Part shown: positions 36,701 to 43,479 of the stretch, piece by piece
Layout of the letters: each line of letters opens with the position of its first letter
How positions within the stretch are numbered: position 1 is the first letter of the stretch
From: Streptomyces sp. NBC_01463
GTDB taxonomy: Bacteria; Actinomycetota; Actinomycetes; Streptomycetales; Streptomycetaceae
Assembly (NCBI GenBank): GCA_036227345.1
Contig: CP109468.1
Span: forward strand, 1,054,001 to 1,118,000
Direction of reading: 5' to 3'
Length of the DNA: 64,000 nt
Translations under genes and position numbers: made by a program
Notes under the pieces: generated by a model
What the model was told of the DNA's origin: nothing
What the model saw: only the letters and a program-made list of their open reading frames with translations
Database searches by the model: none

Positions 36701-36836
36701 GTACGGGAACGGGCTCCCCCGGCGCCTGCCATGCGCCGATATCGAGGGGAATCCGCTGCGGGTGCAGTGCGGGGCGCAGGATTCCGTCGAGGAAGCGGGA
36801 AATGCGGTCCTCTTCGGCGGTCCACCGGTCATGCAT
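33729..36836 (-). CDS. GH38 pseudoenzyme: alpha-mannosidase homologue without catalytic residues
   Basis: A 1035-residue protein that lines up with the two active mannosidases along its whole length (same start MHDxx, GGMWVEAD, WEGIDGTRI, SAQARTKRGNRRAEALLREAELW, and the C-terminal sandwich). At the active site GHAHIDSAW is GHARVDTGR (zinc His263 to Arg), WLPDSFGY is WLPAAPEL (nucleophile Asp374 to Ala), and QFHDILPGS is QAQDVAAGT (zinc His594 to Gln). Only Asp265 of the four is kept. The frame is intact, with normal codon use, so it is a maintained protein rather than a decaying gene. It probably binds sugar without cutting it. ATG 36836 follows GGGAGGG; it overlaps the ROK gene. Confidence 0.85.
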   Translation of the reverse strand: MHDRWTAEEDRISRFLDGILRPALHPQRIPLDIGAWQAPGEPVPVRIALRAGYAPFLAGDDWGRPWSTTWFRLEARVPERWAGRRVEALVDLGSGDPAAGPARPAEALVHDASGIPLQGLHGGGEPVTISAAADGGERIRLLVEAAATPFVDTRHGPAARFGNPATAGGEPLYRFRAADLAVRDEGVWQLIHDIETLGRLMRELPAAEPRRHRIRTALVRAADAVDPQDIAGTVHRARTLLAPELARRAHESAQPVIAFGHARVDTGRLPVHESIRRASRAFATAVSLAEEYPELVFAASSAQHYAWMRDHQPHIFERIRKAVADGNWAPVGGMWVEADPGVPGGESLVRQFVHGHRFFRDEFAVDTDGVWLPAAPELNGALPQLAALAGARWLLAPAAAGKTPAEGIAVPPGAAFHWEGIDGTRIPCRLAPADPDGTGPAALGPAIGSAAASAVEAGPEAPALLPLGASGAGGAVPTRELLEAVRRLHDLEGSPRVTMGRPADAFKYLVGGDSSDGTAMDDGSLPAHRGELRLAAHHGTYSAQARTKRGNRRAEALLREAELWSVTAAVHGGVPYPYQEIDTLWKRVLLHQAQDVAAGTGISWVHQETELEHRDIHRRLEALIRRVNGPADGPAVLNAAPYDRREVVVVDADPLIPHGQDLADGRRAHLAEAPALGTGRAGLPLDGTPPVTVRRTPDGGYLLANGLTSVRVDARGLVGSVCDLATGRDAIAPGRLGNLLRLRPDGPAGRPPGPGRAGRDLTEALSVRLTDEGPLMVRLRVERTTGRSTVVQELSLAAGGHALAIDTAIDWRERDSALQSLWPLDVHAEHVLGDIAFGLAGHATDVAAAHRTHRWLHIGEHRWGVALASDTGHGYDVVRRTRDDGGSTTTLRLTLLGAGQGRDPHADRGPQLFRHTLRPGADPGDAITEGYRLDLPLRPGRSARPLLAVDHPDVVVEAVKLADDHSGDVVVRLYEARGGRARTTLTAGFALASVCETDLLERPLAGHPHHDGDVTVCLRPFQILTLRLAVGGTGA

Positions 36837-36866
36837 GACTGCCCTCCCTGTCCAGGCGTAACAGCC

Positions 36867-36895
36867 ATGTAAAACCATGTGTGTTATCAAGTCAA
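36867..36895 (-). promoter_or_regulatory. Promoter E, pseudo-mannosidase/ROK operon
   Basis: Minus strand: TTGACT (36895-36890), 17-base spacer, TTACAT (36872-36867); the predicted start lies near 36860. TGGCTGTTACGCC follows at once, resembling TGGCTGTTCGCC after promoter A. The segment is unusually AT-rich for this genome. Confidence 0.55.
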
Positions 36896-36983
36896 CGCTT
36901 ACTCCCCTGACATTCCTATGCCTGGTCCTGACCTGCGGAAGAGGCTTTGTCAGGCAATTAAATAAACACCATGGGCTCATTTC

Positions 36984-37002
36984 GGAAAGTAATTCACTTG
37001 AC
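36984..37002 (+). promoter_or_regulatory. 19-base motif, candidate ROK-type operator (copy 2)
   Basis: GGAAAGTAATTCACTTGAC, 15 of 19 identical to 30105-30123. It lies about 90 bases upstream of promoter E, in the AT-rich gap between the enolase-family gene and the pseudo-mannosidase gene. A related GTCAGGCAATTAAAT stands at 36949-36963. Confidence 0.5.
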
Positions 37003-37062
37003 CATTCCGCACGGAAAAGGGGCGGCCGGGTGGCCGCCCCTCGCGGTGCCGGGTCCCCTCGG

Positions 37063-38334
37063 TCAGGGCCGGCCCACACTCCCGTCGGTGTGGCGCAGCA
37101 GGGCCCACCGGTCGTGCACACCCGGCTCCGGAACCGGGTACCGGCGCGCCGCCGCCTCGTCGAAGTCGACGCCGTGCCCGGGTGCTTCGTTCGGTACGAG
37201 CCCGCCGTCGTGCGCCACGACGGTGCCCGGGAAGACCTCGTGGACGGCCGGCTTGAAGACCGCCGCCTCCTGGACGCCGAAGGCGTGGCTGCTGATGTCC
37301 AGGGCGAGGGTCGCGGCCTGGGCGACCGGGCTGACGTCGGCGGGCCCGTGCGGAGCGAGGCGCACGCCGCGCAGTTCACAGACGGCGGCCAGCTTGCGGG
37401 CGGGGGTGAGGCCGCCGAGGGTGGGGACCCGGATGCGGGCGAAGTCGATGGAAGGACCCTCCAGCACCTCCATGAACTGGCGCGTGTCGTGGAAGAGTTC
37501 GCCGACGGCGAGCGGCACCGGGCTGCTCGCGTGCAGCCGGCGGAAGTGCCCGGCGTCCTCGGGTGCGAGCAGGTCCTCGACGAAGTAGAGCGCGGCGCCC
37601 TCGATCCGCCGCAGGAAATCCCTGGCCTGTCGCGGATCGAGCCGCTCATGGACGTCGTGGAGCAGCTCCACCTCGTCACCGACGCGTTCACGCACCCGGG
37701 TGAGCACGTCCGGCACGGTCTTCAGGTAGGCGGCGGAGTTCCACGGGACGGTGCGGTCGGACGAGGCGGCGCCGGCGGCTCCGTAGGTGTCCGATCCGGG
37801 GACGGCCGCCTGGATGCGGACGTGCCGGTAGCCGCGCTCGCGGGCCGCCGTCACCTTGTCGGCGATCTCGTGCGCGTCGGCGCCGTCGACGTGCGTGTAG
37901 GCCTCGGCGAAGGTGCGGACCCGGCCGCCGAGCAGGGAGTGCAGTGGCGCCCCGAGCCGTTTCGCCTTGAGGTCCCAGAGTGCGACGTCGATCCCGCCCA
38001 GGGCGTTTCCCGTGACCGAACCACCCCTCCAGTAGGCGCTGTTGAGCAGCAGCCGGTGGATGTCCTCGATGTCGTCCGGGTCGCGGCCGATGAGCAGGGG
38101 GGCGAGGTAGTCGTCGAGGACCGAGCGGACCGCGAGGGTACGCTGCGGATCGCTGGCGCAGCCGAGGCCGTAGAGTCCGGGATCGCTGGTCTCGACACGG
38201 ACGATGAGGTGGGGGCAGCCGTGAGGGGCCGTCAGAAAGGTGCGGACGGCCGTGATGCGGATCCGGTCCCCCCGCCCGTCGGCCCAGGGGGCCGGGGCGA
38301 GGAGGGTGCCGGTACGGGCATCGGACGGGGCCAT
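37063..38334 (-). CDS. Enolase-superfamily dehydratase, D-mannonate dehydratase/RspA-like
   Basis: A 423-residue member of the mandelate racemase/muconate lactonising group, mannonate-dehydratase subgroup. Metal-site and catalytic segments: LLHDVHERL (Asp and His) near residue 217, YFVEDLL (Glu) near 243, VGELF (Glu) near 268, RVPTLGG, and APHGPADVSPV (His) near 318; GNALGGIDVALWDLKAK near 114 is also typical. It would dehydrate an aldonic acid such as D-mannonate to the 2-keto-3-deoxy acid, though many relatives are nearly inactive and may be regulatory. ATG 38334. It has its own promoter just after the IclR gene. Confidence 0.82.
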   Translation of the reverse strand: MAPSDARTGTLLAPAPWADGRGDRIRITAVRTFLTAPHGCPHLIVRVETSDPGLYGLGCASDPQRTLAVRSVLDDYLAPLLIGRDPDDIEDIHRLLLNSAYWRGGSVTGNALGGIDVALWDLKAKRLGAPLHSLLGGRVRTFAEAYTHVDGADAHEIADKVTAARERGYRHVRIQAAVPGSDTYGAAGAASSDRTVPWNSAAYLKTVPDVLTRVRERVGDEVELLHDVHERLDPRQARDFLRRIEGAALYFVEDLLAPEDAGHFRRLHASSPVPLAVGELFHDTRQFMEVLEGPSIDFARIRVPTLGGLTPARKLAAVCELRGVRLAPHGPADVSPVAQAATLALDISSHAFGVQEAAVFKPAVHEVFPGTVVAHDGGLVPNEAPGHGVDFDEAAARRYPVPEPGVHDRWALLRHTDGSVGRP

Positions 38335-38349
38335 GCGAACTCCCGCATG

Positions 38350-38363
38350 CAGATAGCCGAATG
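38350..38363 (-). promoter_or_regulatory. 14-base motif CATTCGGCTATCTG, candidate IclR operator (copy 1)
   Basis: On the minus strand CATTCGGCTATCTG begins 15 bases after the -10 box of promoter B. The identical 14 bases occur at 39343-39356, at the same distance from the -10 box of promoter C. A repressor bound here would cover the transcription start. Confidence 0.65.
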
Positions 38364-38378
38364 ATGTACAGCCATCCG

Positions 38379-38408
38379 AACGTACGGAGGGCCGAACACG
38401 TTTGTCAA
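38379..38408 (-). promoter_or_regulatory. Promoter B, mannonate-dehydratase-like gene
   Basis: Minus strand: TTGACA (38408-38403), 18-base spacer with GTTCGG, TACGTT (38384-38379). Near-consensus, and 33 of 43 positions agree with promoter A. It starts 31 bases behind the IclR stop. Confidence 0.7.
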
Positions 38409-38438
38409 CGGAGCTGATGAATCCGGTGCGAGCGCCCC

Positions 38439-39233
38439 TCAGTGCTGCCCGAGTCTCTTGATCAGGGTCCGCAGCGAATGGGCCGCGTCGGTGACGGTCC
38501 GGGCGATCTCCGCCATCCGCACATCGTCCATCCTGCTGCGGGGCGCGGAGCAGGAGATCGCGTCGCCGCCGCCGTGCGCCGCGTCCAGTGCGACGGCCAC
38601 GCAGCGGATGTCCACCGAGTTCTCGCCGTCGTCGCTGGCCCACCCGCGCAGCCGCGCCTCGGCGAGCTGGGCGACGAGCGCGTCCGGGTCGGTCACGGTG
38701 TCCGGAGTGAGCTGCTCCAGCGGCCAGTTGAGCCTGCGCTGGACCTCCAGGGCGTCGTACTGCGAGAGCACGGCCTTGCCCAGCGCCGTGGCGTGGGCCG
38801 GCAGCCGGCGGCCGACCGCCGAGTGCATGCGAAGGGCGTGCCGGGACTCGCGTTTGGCCAGGTAGACGATGTCCGTGCCGTCGAGCCTGCCGAGGTGGAC
38901 GGTCTCACCCGTCTCCTCCGCGAGGCTGTCGAGCACCGGTCCCGCGAGGCTCGCGACGTCGTCCCCCTCCAGATAGGCGGTGCCGGTCAACAGCGCCTTG
39001 AGGCCCAGGCTGTAGCGCGTCCCCGAGGGGTCGACGTCCACCCAGCGGTGCGCCTCCATCGTCCGCAGAATCGCGTGCAGACTGCTCTTCGGCACCGCCA
39101 TGGCCTGGGCCATCTCCGCGAGGGAGAGCAACGCGCCTTCCGCCCCGAGGAGTTCCAGGACCTCCAGCACCCGAGCTGCGGACTTGACCTCTTCCGGCTT
39201 GCGCGCCCGCGCCGTTCCCGCCACCGATTCCAC
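38439..39233 (-). CDS. IclR-family transcriptional regulator
   Basis: A 264-residue regulator: winged helix at about residues 15-75 (SAARVLEVLELLGAEGALLSL, MAVPKSSLHAILRTME) and the IclR effector domain after it (ETVHLGRLDGTDIVYLAKRE, GRRLPAHATALGKAVLS, and VDIRCVAVALD). It stands between the enolase-like gene and the divergent ABC transporter genes, both of which carry the same 14-base motif, so it probably controls both. GTG 39233 is used because CGGAGG lies 5 bases upstream; another GTG is further up. The effector is likely a sugar acid or sugar. Confidence 0.87.
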   Translation of the reverse strand: MESVAGTARARKPEEVKSAARVLEVLELLGAEGALLSLAEMAQAMAVPKSSLHAILRTMEAHRWVDVDPSGTRYSLGLKALLTGTAYLEGDDVASLAGPVLDSLAEETGETVHLGRLDGTDIVYLAKRESRHALRMHSAVGRRLPAHATALGKAVLSQYDALEVQRRLNWPLEQLTPDTVTDPDALVAQLAEARLRGWASDDGENSVDIRCVAVALDAAHGGGDAISCSAPRSRMDDVRMAEIARTVTDAAHSLRTLIKRLGQH

Positions 39234-39298
39234 AGAACCTCCGCTCACGCACCGGCGCCCTACGGCCCTCCGGACGACCACCAATTCTCAACTGTCTC

Positions 39299-39327
39299 TT
39301 GACGCTATATCACGTCGAGCCTAAGTT
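39299..39327 (+). promoter_or_regulatory. Promoter C, sugar ABC transporter operon
   Basis: TTGACG (39299-39304), 17-base spacer, TAAGTT (39322-39327) followed by CGG, giving the TAnGTTCG core also found in promoters A and B. A minus-strand TATAGC (39311-39306) could serve the IclR gene, so the two divergent promoters may overlap. Confidence 0.65.
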
Positions 39328-39342
39328 CGGTCACTCCAACGC

Positions 39343-39356
39343 CATTCGGCTATCTG
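39343..39356 (+). promoter_or_regulatory. 14-base motif CATTCGGCTATCTG, candidate IclR operator (copy 2)
   Basis: Identical to the motif at 38350-38363 and equally spaced from the -10 box. It lies in the leader of the transporter operon, 27 bases before the ATG at 39383. Confidence 0.65.
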
Positions 39357-39382
39357 AACGGTCGAACCCCTAGGTAGGGCTC

Positions 39383-40771
39383 ATGCGTACTCCATTCTCC
39401 AGAAATATCCGTTTCGTGGCCCTTGCCACAGCGACCGTGCTCTCGGCCGGCTCCCTTGCCGCCTGTGGCGGCTCCTCCGGCTCCGGCGACTCCAAGTCCC
39501 TCACCATGTGGACGTTCAAACAGTCGCACGTCACCGGACTCCGGCACGCTGCGGCGGAGTTCAAGAAGAAGACCGGCATCGACGTGAAGATCCAGGCATA
39601 CACGCCGGACGACGCGTACGCCACGAAGATCCAGAGTTCGGCGAAGACCGGCAACCTGCCCGACGTACTGGAGATCCACTCCGACGGTGAGGAGCGGGTC
39701 TTCGGCGCGGCCGGGATCGTCTCCGACTTCGCCGGCGACTTCAAGGGCGCCTGGGCCGACCGCATCCAGCCGGCCGTCAAGGAGTCGGGGCTCATCACCG
39801 AGGCCCGGTTCAAGGACGCCGAGCCCAAGACCGCCAAGGACCACGGCATCGTGAAGGGCGCCCGCTACAGCGTGCCCCTCACCGTCGGCACCTTCGGCAC
39901 GGTCTACGCCAACAAGAAGAAGCTCGCCGCCGCCGGAATCACGAAGGCCCCGGCCACCTGGGAGGAGTTCCTCGCCGCACTCAAGGCGACCAAGGCCAAG
40001 GACAGCGCGTCCGGAGGGCTCTCGCTCGGCCTCAAGGTGCAGTCCACCGGACTCACTTGGGTGCTTCAGCCGCTCGCCTTCGCCCAGCTCGGCCAGCAGG
40101 GGTACGAGAAGCTGTTCGGCAAGGACAAGAGCGCCGACTTCAGCTCCCCGAACGGCCTCAAGGTCCTGTCGATGTACAACGAGCTCACGCCGTACTGGAT
40201 GGCCGGCAGCCAGAGCCTGACCATCGACCAGGCCGACCAGGCGTTCGCCCAGGGGAAGTCCACCTTCAACATCGGCGGTACCTTCACGCTCGCCTTCCTC
40301 AAGGAGAACGGCATGAAGCCCGAGGACGTCCTCGCGTTCGGGCTGCCCGCTCCCGAGAACGGAGCCGTGCCCGACCGGGCCCTGGGCGCCCTCGCCCTCA
40401 CCGGGCTCAGCGTCACCGCGACCAGCAAGCAGCCGGACAACGCCAAGAAGTGGATGCAGTTCCTCTCCGAGCCGAAGGTCGCGGCGGACTTCGCCAAGGA
40501 CGCGTCCGACATTCCCGCCACCGAGCTGGGCGCCGACTCCGCCAAGGTGCTGGGCCCCACGCTCACCGCGCTGGTCGAAAGCACCAAGGGCACCCCGCAG
40601 AACACCTACGACCCCGCCCGGGGCAACGAGTTCCGCGCGCCCGGCTACGAGCAGGACGACGCGGGCACCATCCTCGCCGACCTGACCCCGCTGAAACAGT
40701 TCACCGTTCCGGAGACCGCGAAGAAGCTCAGTGAACTGAACGCGGCGTACTGGAAAGCGGCCGGCCAGTGA
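39383..40771 (+). CDS. Sugar ABC transporter substrate-binding lipoprotein
   Basis: A 462-residue extracellular binding protein of the MalE-like cluster. The signal peptide ends in the lipobox LAACGGSS (Cys near residue 29), so the protein is anchored by lipid. The mature protein begins [20 protein letters not shown] and has [19 protein letters not shown] near the C-terminus, both typical. First gene of the operon: binding protein, two permeases, a uronate-dehydrogenase-like enzyme, and then the secreted beta-helix protein. It is preceded by TAGGTAGGG as ribosome site. The cargo is probably an oligosaccharide released outside the cell. Confidence 0.9.
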   Translation: MRTPFSRNIRFVALATATVLSAGSLAACGGSSGSGDSKSLTMWTFKQSHVTGLRHAAAEFKKKTGIDVKIQAYTPDDAYATKIQSSAKTGNLPDVLEIHSDGEERVFGAAGIVSDFAGDFKGAWADRIQPAVKESGLITEARFKDAEPKTAKDHGIVKGARYSVPLTVGTFGTVYANKKKLAAAGITKAPATWEEFLAALKATKAKDSASGGLSLGLKVQSTGLTWVLQPLAFAQLGQQGYEKLFGKDKSADFSSPNGLKVLSMYNELTPYWMAGSQSLTIDQADQAFAQGKSTFNIGGTFTLAFLKENGMKPEDVLAFGLPAPENGAVPDRALGALALTGLSVTATSKQPDNAKKWMQFLSEPKVAADFAKDASDIPATELGADSAKVLGPTLTALVESTKGTPQNTYDPARGNEFRAPGYEQDDAGTILADLTPLKQFTVPETAKKLSELNAAYWKAAGQ

Positions 40772-41766
40772 CGCTCGCTTCCCGGCCGGCGGAATCGGGA
40801 ACGGCCGGGGGCGGGAGCAGGAGCCCGCTCCCGGCCGGGGCACCGGCACCGCTCCGCACGAGGCGTCGCCGGATCGGCGCCGAGGCGGTCAGCGGCTACC
40901 TGTTCGTCGCACCCGCCGTGATCCTGTTCTGCGTCCTGGGCCTGTACACCGTCGGCTACGGCTTCCTGCTCTCCTTCGCCACCTGGAACGGCTTCACCCC
41001 GAACTGGACCTGGGTCGGCCTGGACAACTACGCCGACCTGCTGTGGCGCGACCCGGTCTACGCCCCGCGGCTGCGCCACGCGGCCCTCAACACCCTGTAC
41101 GTGATGCTCGCCGCCCCTGCCCTGACGGTCCTGGTGTCGTTCCCGCTGGCCGTCCTGCTCAACCAGGTCAAACGGCTGCAGACCGTGCTGCGTTCGGTGT
41201 ACTTCCTGCCGTACGTCACCAGCGGCATCGCGGTCTTCTTCGCCTGGCAGTACATCCTCCAGCCGGACGGCGCCATCAACTCCCTGCTGGACTCCCTGGG
41301 GCTCGGCTCGCTCCAGCAGCCGCAGGGCTGGCTGGGCAATCCCACCACCGCGATGCCCACCATGATCATGGTGACGGTGTGGGGGCACGTCCCGGTGGCG
41401 ATGCTGCTGTACCTGACGGGACTGCAGGGCATCGACCGCAGCGTGCTGGAGGCCGCGCAGCTGGACGGCGCGGGCTGGTGGCGCACCAACGCGTCGGTGA
41501 TCTGGCCGCTCGTACGCCCGATCACCGCCATCGTGGTGCTGCTCAACCTCCGTGAGTCGTTGCAGGGGTTCCAGACCTTCCTGGTGATGACCAACGGCGG
41601 TCCCGGTGACCACACCAACGTGATGGGTCTCGAGGCCTACCGGCTGGCCTTCCTCAAGAACCTGTCGCCCACCCTGGGCCTGGCCAGCGCACTGGGCTGG
41701 ATCCTCTTCGCCCTGGCCCTCGTCCTGGCCCTGATCAACCTGCGAGCGCTGCGGAGCAAGACATGA
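40768..41766 (+). CDS. Sugar ABC transporter permease (MalF-like)
   Basis: A 332-residue membrane protein with six hydrophobic segments after a polar, Arg-rich N-terminus of about 45 residues. The EAA loop that docks with the ATPase is LEAAQLDGAGWWRTNASVIW near residue 228. GTG 40768 overlaps the binding-protein stop. There is no ATPase gene in the window; streptomycetes usually supply a shared one, MsiK. Confidence 0.9.
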   Translation: MTLASRPAESGTAGGGSRSPLPAGAPAPLRTRRRRIGAEAVSGYLFVAPAVILFCVLGLYTVGYGFLLSFATWNGFTPNWTWVGLDNYADLLWRDPVYAPRLRHAALNTLYVMLAAPALTVLVSFPLAVLLNQVKRLQTVLRSVYFLPYVTSGIAVFFAWQYILQPDGAINSLLDSLGLGSLQQPQGWLGNPTTAMPTMIMVTVWGHVPVAMLLYLTGLQGIDRSVLEAAQLDGAGWWRTNASVIWPLVRPITAIVVLLNLRESLQGFQTFLVMTNGGPGDHTNVMGLEAYRLAFLKNLSPTLGLASALGWILFALALVLALINLRALRSKT

Positions 41767-42638
41767 CAACGATTTCCCTCGGCGGCGGCACGGCCGGAAC
41801 ACCCCGCAGGAAGGCGGCGGGCAGGACCGCCGCGCGTCTGGTCGTCGGCGCGCTGCTGCTGATCTACGGGCTGGTCAGCGTCTACCCGTTCCTGTGGATG
41901 GTGTCGGCGGCCTTCAAGGACCAGGTCGAGGTCGTGCGCGGCGGTCATCTGATCCCGGAGAACCCCACGTTCCAGACGCTCGTCGACACCTGGAACACGC
42001 TGCACTTCTTCGACTTCTTCGTGAACAGCCTGCTGGTGACGCTGTACACGGTGGTGCTGACCCTGGTCGTGTACGCGGCGGCCGGCTACGCCTTCGCCGT
42101 GCTCCGCTTCCCGGGCCGGGGGCTGCTCCAGAAGCTCTTCGTCTCCCTGCTGTTCGTGCCGGGGGTGACCGTGATGCTGCCGATCGTGCTGCTGGAGAAC
42201 AAGCTCGGCATCCTGGGCAGTCACTGGGGTCTGGTCCTGCCGTTCGTCAACGGCGGCGCGCCGCTGTCCATCCTGCTGATGACCGGCGCGTTCATGGCGG
42301 TCCCTGCCGAGCTGCGGGACTCGGCCCGGGTCGACGGTGCGAGCGAACTGCGCATCTTCACCGGCATCTACGTGCCGCTCGCCCGGCCCGCGCTGATCAC
42401 CGTTGCGCTGCTGACGGCCATCCCGACCTGGAACGAGTACCTCCTCACCCGGGTCTCGCTGAACGACCCCTCGACGTACACCCTCCCGCTCGGCCTGCAG
42501 ACGCTGTCCGCGGAGAACGTCCCGCACTACAACAACCTGATGGCGGGATCGCTGATCGTGGTCATCCCGGTGATCGTGCTCTTCCTCAGCCTCCAGCGCT
42601 ACTTCGTCAACGGCCTGGTCGGGGCGGTGAAGGGCTGA
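41763..42638 (+). CDS. Sugar ABC transporter permease (MalG-like)
   Basis: A 291-residue membrane protein with six hydrophobic segments, the usual size for the second permease. The EAA-type loop is LRDSARVDGASELRIFTGIY near residue 181. It starts with ATG overlapping the first permease gene as ATGA and its stop overlaps the next start as TGATG. Together with its neighbour it forms the channel of the importer. Confidence 0.9.
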   Translation: MTTISLGGGTAGTPRRKAAGRTAARLVVGALLLIYGLVSVYPFLWMVSAAFKDQVEVVRGGHLIPENPTFQTLVDTWNTLHFFDFFVNSLLVTLYTVVLTLVVYAAAGYAFAVLRFPGRGLLQKLFVSLLFVPGVTVMLPIVLLENKLGILGSHWGLVLPFVNGGAPLSILLMTGAFMAVPAELRDSARVDGASELRIFTGIYVPLARPALITVALLTAIPTWNEYLLTRVSLNDPSTYTLPLGLQTLSAENVPHYNNLMAGSLIVVIPVIVLFLSLQRYFVNGLVGAVKG

Positions 42639-43471
42639 TGCGCGTCCTCGTCACCGGGGCCGCCGGACACATCGGCGGCCATGTCCTCGACGACCTGCTG
42701 GCACACGGGCACCAGGTCGTCGCAACGGATCTGACGCCGGTGGACGATCCGCGCCTGGACGGGGTGCACACCGGCGACCTCCGCGACCCGGAGCTGGTCC
42801 GCAAGGCCATGGACGGCGTGGCGGCCGTCGTCCACCTCGGGGCGATCCCCCACCCCAACGGTCCCGACCCCAGCGCCCTCTACGCCACCAACTGCCTCAC
42901 CGCGCACCGGGTGCTGGACGAGGCGGGCCGCACCGGGGTCGGCCGGGTCGTCGCCGCGTCCAGCGCGGCGGCGGTCGGCCTCGCCTGGTCGCCCGTCCCC
43001 CAGTCCCCCCGGTACGTGCCGCTCGACGAGGAGCATCCGACCCTCGTCCAGGACCCGTACGGGCTGTCCAAGCTGGCCCTCGAGGAGGCCGCACGCGCGG
43101 CCCACCGCCGCTGGGGCACCGGCATCGTCTGCATGCGGTTCCCGTTCACCGGCACCGGCGACCGGCTGGCCAAGCAGCTGGCCGCGGTGCGCGAGGACCC
43201 CGGCGGCCACCGGATGGACCTCTGGGGCTGGCTGGACACCCGGGACGCGGCGACCGCCGTGCGCCTGGCCCTGGAGCGGGAGCTGACCGGCTGCCACATC
43301 GTCAACGTCGCCGCCCCCGACACCTCCTCCCCGCTGCCCACCGCCGAGCTCATGGAGCGCTTCCACCCGGGAGTGCCGGCCTTCGCCGAACTCTCCGGCC
43401 GTACCTCCCTGTTCGACACCCGGGCCTGCTTCGAGCTGCTCGGATTCCACCCGCCCCACCGACCCCAGTAG
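42638..43471 (+). CDS. NAD-dependent epimerase/dehydratase family enzyme, uronate-dehydrogenase-like
   Basis: A 277-residue short-chain extended dehydrogenase. GAAGHIGGHVLDDL at residues 7-20 is the NAD motif, HLGAIPHPNGPDP near 68 and QDPYGLSKLALEE near 141 (catalytic Tyr and Lys in YGLSK) follow. The HLGAIP and YGLSK contexts resemble uronate dehydrogenases, which oxidise hexuronates to aldarates; other NDP-sugar enzymes share them in part. Coupled to the permease gene by TGATG, so it acts on the imported sugar. Confidence 0.8.
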   Translation: MRVLVTGAAGHIGGHVLDDLLAHGHQVVATDLTPVDDPRLDGVHTGDLRDPELVRKAMDGVAAVVHLGAIPHPNGPDPSALYATNCLTAHRVLDEAGRTGVGRVVAASSAAAVGLAWSPVPQSPRYVPLDEEHPTLVQDPYGLSKLALEEAARAAHRRWGTGIVCMRFPFTGTGDRLAKQLAAVREDPGGHRMDLWGWLDTRDAATAVRLALERELTGCHIVNVAAPDTSSPLPTAELMERFHPGVPAFAELSGRTSLFDTRACFELLGFHPPHRPQ

Positions 43472-43479
43472 AGGCCCTC

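Noticed and set aside
36837..37691. N-terminal extension of the pseudo-mannosidase frame into the enolase-family gene
   Set aside because: It reads antisense-like sequence of another gene; ATG 36836 aligns with the MHD start of the two active mannosidases and has a strong ribosome site.
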